Positions 50,208 through 54,732 of a DNA stretch of 54,732 bases are shown here, piece by piece. The first letter of the stretch is position 1, and each line of letters begins with the position of its first letter. Location of the stretch: positions 1 to 54,732 of the forward strand of contig DAONFG010000022.1 in the NCBI GenBank assembly GCA_035403465.1, in the 5' to 3' direction. Position numbers and translations under genes: made by a program. Source of the stretch: JAAYBQ01 sp035403465. Lineage in GTDB: Bacteria; Spirochaetota; UBA4802; UBA5550. The notes under the pieces are model-generated. The model did not search any database. It was not told the DNA's origin and saw nothing but the letters and a program-made list of their open reading frames with translations.

Positions 50208-51053
50208 CTATAGTTCTTCCGCGCTGAAAGTATCGCCCCCGGCTATTGTACCGGACTCGAAGCCCTTCATGAACCACCTGGCTCTCTGTTCGGAGGTACC
50301 GTGGGTAAAGCTGTCAGGAACAACGTAACCTCGTGCGCTCTTCTGTATGCGGTCGTCGCCCACTGCGCTCGCTGCATTCAGGGCCTCTTCAAGGTCCCCC
50401 TCTTCAAGAACATTCATCTTTTTGGCGTAGTGCGCCCATACTCCTGCGTAGTAGTCAGCCTGCAGTTCAAGCCGGACAAGGTACCTGTTGTATTCCTTTT
50501 CACTCATCCTTGAACGTAGCGAATCAACCTTGCGCATGATGCCCGTAAGCTTCTGAACATGGTGTCCCACCTCGTGCGCAATAACATAGGCCATGGCAAA
50601 ATCTCCCGAAGCCCTGAACTGCTCGCGAAGTTCATCATAAAAACTGAGGTCTATGTATACCGAGTTGTCGCCGGAGCAGTAGAATGGCCCGGTCGATCTG
50701 CTCCCGAGGCCGCACGCAGATTCTACGCTGCCTGAATATATAACAAGTTTGGGCATGCTGTATTGTGCGCCCTCCCTGCTGAAAAGGTCACCCCATACAT
50801 CCTCTGTGTCGGCCAGTACCACGGATACAAATTGAGCAAGCTCATTCTCCTCCGCAGTGCCCTGGTAAGTGGAGTCAGATGTGCTGACCTGTGAATTCTG
50901 AACAGTGTTAAGAATTGCAGTAGGGTCGCCGCCCAGGAAGTATATTGCCAGTGCAAGTACAATAGTCCCTATTCCGCCCACTGCCACGCCCTTACCAGAG
51001 GTGCCCCTGCGGTCTTCAACGTTTCCGCTCTGTCTTCTTCCTTTCCAAATCAT
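50208..51053 (-). CDS. YpfJ-type neutral zinc metallopeptidase
   Basis: The 281-residue protein has one N-terminal membrane helix (GGIGTIVLALAIYFLGG) and an outward-facing metallopeptidase domain with HEVGHHVQ near 165 and a downstream Glu in LELQADYYAGVWAH. The motif TGPFYCSGDNSVYIDLSFYD matches the KPN_02809/YpfJ family. The substrate is unknown. It precedes a small membrane protein. Confidence 0.9.
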   Translation of the reverse strand: MIWKGRRQSGNVEDRRGTSGKGVAVGGIGTIVLALAIYFLGGDPTAILNTVQNSQVSTSDSTYQGTAEENELAQFVSVVLADTEDVWGDLFSREGAQYSMPKLVIYSGSVESACGLGSRSTGPFYCSGDNSVYIDLSFYDELREQFRASGDFAMAYVIAHEVGHHVQKLTGIMRKVDSLRSRMSEKEYNRYLVRLELQADYYAGVWAHYAKKMNVLEEGDLEEALNAASAVGDDRIQKSARGYVVPDSFTHGTSEQRARWFMKGFESGTIAGGDTFSAEEL

Positions 51054-51281
51054 GGTTTATACCCCGCTGTATGTTATTACTTTCCGGTCTGACCATTAAT
51101 AATATATTAGTAGACTACAGGCAAACGCTTCTATAAGCAAGAAAAAAATATTATGAAAACCCGGTGAACCCACACTGTTTTTTTGTATAAAGTTTCTCCT
51201 GGGAGGAAAATTATATTATTTACACGTTAAGGTTCATCTGGAAGATGTGAATATTCTAAACAGTCTGAACAGGAGAATACA

Positions 51282-51833
51282 ATGTCAATGAGCAGGGAGC
51301 AATCACTAAGTCTATTGAATGATTATGTTAAAAACGAAAGGATGATCGCGCATTCCGTAGCGTCCGAATCAGTCATGAGGGCCGTCGCCTTAAGGCTTGG
51401 TGAAGATGCGGACAAGTGGGGGATCGCAGGACTCCTGCATGACCTGGACGTTGAGATAACTGCAGGCGACATGAAATCTCATGGGCTGAAGTCCGCTGAA
51501 ATACTCAGACCGTTGAATTATGACCCGGAAATCATTGATGCCATAATAATGCATAACGAGGAGGCTTCAGGTATCCCCCGCTCCACAAGGTTCCAGCATG
51601 CGCTTGCGGCCGGTGAAACTATAACCGGGCTGATATCGGCAACTGCACTTGTGTACCCGGATAAAAAACTGTCCAGCGTTAAGGCGAAATCAGTAACCAA
51701 ACGGATGAAGGAGAAAGCTTTTGCGGCGTCTGTGAAGAGAGAGAACATCATGGAGTGCGAAAAGATCGGTATTCCGCTTGATGAGTTCGCCGTGATTGCG
51801 CTCCGTGCGATGCAGGAAATGGAAGCTGAATAA
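51282..51833 (+). CDS. HD-domain phosphohydrolase-like protein
   Basis: The 183-residue protein has an HD fold: IAHSVASE near 23, GLLHDLD near 50, and MHNEEA near 85 for the metal ligands. The sequence resembles the small HDIG/HDED family of hydrolases with unknown substrates. The ATG used has AGGAG upstream. It is convergent with the DUF362 gene. Confidence 0.8.
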   Translation: MSMSREQSLSLLNDYVKNERMIAHSVASESVMRAVALRLGEDADKWGIAGLLHDLDVEITAGDMKSHGLKSAEILRPLNYDPEIIDAIIMHNEEASGIPRSTRFQHALAAGETITGLISATALVYPDKKLSSVKAKSVTKRMKEKAFAASVKRENIMECEKIGIPLDEFAVIALRAMQEMEAE

Positions 51834-51849
51834 AAATAGATATAACCGA

Positions 51850-53151
51850 CTATATTTTCATTATATATCTGCCGGCGCGTATAATGTGGTTCACTGTCCC
51901 ACCATGCAGGTATATCGCTTTATTAGGGCAGTATTCACTGCAGCAGTAGCAGTAGATGCATTTGTCGTAGATGAATCCCGGGTAGCCTTCATCCCCGGAT
52001 TTTATGGCTGACACTGCGCAGTTTTGGATGCATACACCGCATTTATTGCATTCATCTTCATCAAGCCTCGGCTCAACAATAAACTGGTCAAACATGAAAT
52101 CATCTATCTTTTTTGACAGGCCGGTCTTCGGTTCCTCGTCCGGAAGCTTAACATACGGGATGGAGGGAACTTCACCGATTATCCTGATCTTCGCCGCATC
52201 GGTCATACCGCGGTTAAGAACTTCGCGCACGGCAGGAACCCACTGCGGATCAAAACCCATTATTCGGCATGCGACAACGTCGAGGGCAGCACCGTTATCT
52301 GAGACAAGCAGCAGCCCTGTCTGTTTTGGTTCACCGCTGGCAGCAGGTCCGTCCTCATCCAGGCCGTAAACTGCATCCATAATATTAAGTCCGGGTCTCA
52401 CCGCTTCATACACATCTGCCAGCGGAATCCCCCAGAACTCCTTGTAATCGGACCTGCACTGAAACAGTTTATGGTATACCTGCTTGGTGCCTCCCGGTAT
52501 GAAACCGTAATTATTCTTTACAGCGCCGGAATAACGCGCCAGCCTGTGCACTTTCATCTTCGGGATGTTCACCACGAGGTCAAACGAGAAGGCAGCCCCG
52601 GATATATAGAATGGATTGAGCGCTTTCCCTGTCTCTATCCTGCGGAGCCTGGTTGCTTCAAACGGAAGCAGTGCGGCGCTGTATTTTTCAGCTACTGCCG
52701 CTATCCCGCTTGTGACAAAGCCCTCCCTTGTGCCCCCGCCCTGGTAGAATGCCGATGATTCGCCTATGGTAATGCTGCACCTGCTTTCGGAAAATATTCT
52801 ACATACCGCATCAACAACCGCCGGGTGAGTAGTGGCACACTGGTCAGGGGTGTTTTGTGCGAGGATGTTGGGCTTCAGAAGAACTGAAGTTCCCTGTTTG
52901 ATTTTGAATCCGGTGTCCTCAAGTCCATTCTTAACAGCGGCATAAACCTCATCCAGGTCATATGAAATGCACTTCCTCACGGATACAATGTCACTGGATG
53001 ATTTCACTGCAGTCCTCCCGCTTCCCGTTTTTTTTGAAACTGTTTTTTTCGCATAACCCTTCTCTGTGCCGGCTGGGATATTGAGAAACACCATTACGTA
53101 TGCCATAAGTAAAGCGGCATATTTTATGAACCTGGTCCTTGTTAGTTTCAC
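51850..53151 (-). CDS. DUF362 protein with double [4Fe-4S] ferredoxin domain
   Basis: The 433-residue product has an N-terminal hydrophobic signal or anchor (YAALLMAYVMVFLNIPAG), a DUF362 domain (~55-320; VLLKPNILAQ, THPAVVDAV, PKMKVHRLARYSGAVKNNYG), and a C-terminal ferredoxin domain with CNKCGVCIQNC and CIYCYCCSEYCPNKAI. DUF362 proteins are thought to be iron-sulfur proteins of unknown reaction. The second cluster contains one extra Cys within CYCC. It points toward the HD gene. Confidence 0.85.
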   Translation of the reverse strand: MKLTRTRFIKYAALLMAYVMVFLNIPAGTEKGYAKKTVSKKTGSGRTAVKSSSDIVSVRKCISYDLDEVYAAVKNGLEDTGFKIKQGTSVLLKPNILAQNTPDQCATTHPAVVDAVCRIFSESRCSITIGESSAFYQGGGTREGFVTSGIAAVAEKYSAALLPFEATRLRRIETGKALNPFYISGAAFSFDLVVNIPKMKVHRLARYSGAVKNNYGFIPGGTKQVYHKLFQCRSDYKEFWGIPLADVYEAVRPGLNIMDAVYGLDEDGPAASGEPKQTGLLLVSDNGAALDVVACRIMGFDPQWVPAVREVLNRGMTDAAKIRIIGEVPSIPYVKLPDEEPKTGLSKKIDDFMFDQFIVEPRLDEDECNKCGVCIQNCAVSAIKSGDEGYPGFIYDKCIYCYCCSEYCPNKAIYLHGGTVNHIIRAGRYIMKI

Positions 53152-53327
53152 GATTGATCTCCGTTTATGCTGATAAGGAAATGACCGGCCGATGGAATGT
53201 CAAATTTTTCTGAATGGGGCAGTGGCAGTACGGAATATCCCGGTATCCTGGAAGTGATCCGGGCAGAATCCGTTAATCGTGACGGTTAATCGAGGGAACG
53301 GTTAGGCGGACAATATATGTTTGAGGA

Positions 53328-54732
53328 TTAACTTTTTATAAACCGGTTGCCCAGGTCATCGGCAAGTTTTTTCAGATCCATGCTGTTCACCCTCAGGTTA
53401 TCGATGCCGGATGCAATACCCTGTATATCCGACGTTGTATTAGCAATGGTGCTGACAATGTTGTCTACGGCTTTTTCCTGCTCCATCATTGCAAGTGAGA
53501 TCTGCTCGGTTTTTTGCATAACAGTCATTGTTTTCTGGTTCATGTCTTCGTTCATGGCCTTCTGGCCGCGGATTGCGCGGATTACATCTACAGCCTTGCC
53601 CTGGATACTGTTGATGTCCGAAACGAGCGAGTGTATGAATGAGATTATTTCGGAAATAGCCCTGTTCCCGCTTTCAACATCGGACTTGTTTTTTTCAATA
53701 AGCCGTGATATCTGGTTGGCTTCCCTGGCGGAATTTTCGGCAAGTTTCCCTATCTCCGAGGCTACAACTGCGAAACCCCTTCCATGTTCGCCGGCGCGCG
53801 CTGCCTCGATAGCGGCATTGAGTGAAAGAAGGTTCACCCTGTCGATGATGTCGGTCATTATATTTACTACGCTCAGAATTTCACCCGAGTTGGATAAAAT
53901 CATGTTGTTTATTTCATCAAGCCTCCCTGTTGACCTTTCACCTTCAGTTGCCTTTTTCATAAGCGCCAGGAAGGTATCCGATATTTCCATGCCGTTGTTT
54001 TCAAGTACATCAATAAGGGTTGACAGCTTTTCCAGTGTCTCAACAAGGTTGTGAATCGAATCTCCCTGTTCCCTTGATGAGTAACTGACACGTGTTGTAC
54101 CCGCGGAAATCTCTTCCATCGTAGCTGACAGCTCCTCGACAGATGCAGCCTGTGACTGGGCGTTGTCGGAGATGTTTATAATTTCCGACGATGTATCGTT
54201 GATTGAACGGCCCAGAACTTCCGAGGCATCCTGAATCGCCTCCATCATATTTTTTATTTCGTTGTACTGCTCAAGGTTCTTCCCTGCCTGGGTATTTGCC
54301 TTTTCAATGGCCATTCTAAGGAAACGTGATGAGGCCATGCATATCAGGAAGACTGTTATCAGTGTTACTGATCCATCGATGGCCCCCATCCTGCTCGCGT
54401 CTAATGCTGTTCCAGTAACGGTTTTACTCGCGATAGTTATGAAATAATAAACATGTGTCGTTATAATAGCGGCAGTTATCACTAATGCCAGTCTGATTCT
54501 GCAGAAGAGGGTGGCAAAGACTACGGTCTGGTAAAAGAATAGCCCTATCGTAACAGTTGACAGGTATGGCGGTCTTGACATGAAGGCGAATATTTCAATC
54601 AAAAGGCTGGAGACAGCAATAAAGTTAGCTGCCCAGATCGTACGTCCCTTAAGAACAAGGGAGAATGATACAATGAGCACTATAATGAGCCCCAAAAATA
54701 AGACAAAGATTTTGAGTTGAAAAAGTGGATAT
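53328..54732 (-). CDS. Methyl-accepting chemotaxis protein, N-terminus beyond the window
   Basis: The reading frame remains open to the window edge, so the start lies outside. The visible part begins with about five hydrophobic segments (for example IWAANFIAVSSLLIEIFAFM; VTIGLFFYQTVVFATLFC), without a periplasmic sensor or HAMP that I can see, then a long helical signalling domain. The tip contains SLNAAIEAARAGEHGRGFAV, the MCP hairpin motif, and VASEIGKLAENSAREANQIS. It feeds the CheA/CheY pathway that controls flagellar motors. The membrane region itself may sense a membrane or redox signal. Confidence 0.92.
   Translation of the reverse strand, partial: YPLFQLKIFVLFLGLIIVLIVSFSLVLKGRTIWAANFIAVSSLLIEIFAFMSRPPYLSTVTIGLFFYQTVVFATLFCRIRLALVITAAIITTHVYYFITIASKTVTGTALDASRMGAIDGSVTLITVFLICMASSRFLRMAIEKANTQAGKNLEQYNEIKNMMEAIQDASEVLGRSINDTSSEIINISDNAQSQAASVEELSATMEEISAGTTRVSYSSREQGDSIHNLVETLEKLSTLIDVLENNGMEISDTFLALMKKATEGERSTGRLDEINNMILSNSGEILSVVNIMTDIIDRVNLLSLNAAIEAARAGEHGRGFAVVASEIGKLAENSAREANQISRLIEKNKSDVESGNRAISEIISFIHSLVSDINSIQGKAVDVIRAIRGQKAMNEDMNQKTMTVMQKTEQISLAMMEQEKAVDNIVSTIANTTSDIQGIASGIDNLRVNSMDLKKLADDLGNRFIKS

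Noticed and set aside
1..54732. tRNA or rRNA genes and insertion sequences
   Set aside because: Reading the gaps on both strands showed no cloverleaf-like segment with a TTCRA arm, no rRNA sequence and no transposase or terminal repeats; a tRNAscan/Infernal run would be decisive.

Overview
The window reads as a chromosome segment of a flagellated, diderm, probably anaerobic bacterium, most likely a member of the Spirochaetota. That assignment is inferred from gene content: an FlgF-type flagellar rod protein fused into a tatA-murA operon, a DUF115 motility-accessory protein behind a penicillin-binding protein, several lipoproteins with relaxed spirochaete-like lipoboxes, an outer-membrane barrel protein, and indolepyruvate:ferredoxin oxidoreductase genes. 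No rRNA, tRNA, CRISPR array or transposase was recognised.

Region 1 (1-5350) is an accessory polymorphic-toxin array. Two Rhs core tips are nearly identical up to the DPxGR junction and then switch to unrelated effectors. The first is an M23 (LytM-type) peptidoglycan peptidase. The second is a C39-like papain-fold cysteine peptidase. Each effector is followed by a gene for an exported protein, the candidate immunity protein. Behind each pair lies one copy of a 381-bp element that is 265 bp identical in its centre and is packed with perfect hairpins. The second Rhs unit has no convincing start signal, so it looks like a displaced, possibly silent cassette.

Region 2 (5358-14612) is metabolic: a ferredoxin-nitroreductase fusion divergent from an aryl-CoA ligase / ACT protein / IorA / IorB operon (aromatic 2-oxoacid to acyl-CoA metabolism), then a Ste24-type membrane protease, an outer-membrane barrel protein behind a long inverted repeat, and a thiolase. 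Region 3 (14775-26591) holds a hybrid histidine kinase with a class III CoA-transferase and an RluA-type pseudouridine synthase downstream, a ligase-ACP-acyltransferase fusion for phospholipid acylation, a bacterial-PH-like membrane protein, a repeat/LamG surface lipoprotein and a Nudix CoA diphosphatase.

Region 4 (26682-41381) is envelope, motility and amino-acid housekeeping: tatA-like/murA/flgF, a MltD-like lytic transglycosylase, a degenerate receiver with coiled coil, an XPB/Ssl2-domain-like protein without a helicase motor, signal peptidase I / PBP-PASTA / DUF115, and the hom-thrC threonine operon. Region 5 (41616-54732) has a nitrilase-family amidase with a zinc-ribbon membrane protein, an ECF-like sigma factor, a GSU3473-like small protein, a sirtuin, a dihydrouridine synthase, lipoproteins, a six-cysteine secreted protein divergent from a radical SAM/SPASM enzyme, aquaporin Z, a YpfJ-type metallopeptidase, an HD protein, a DUF362 ferredoxin protein and a membrane chemoreceptor cut by the window end.

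Dispersed palindromic repeats lie in the gaps at 11.7-11.9 kb and 29.1-29.5 kb. Functions are assigned from visible motifs and remembered family features only; no database search was possible.
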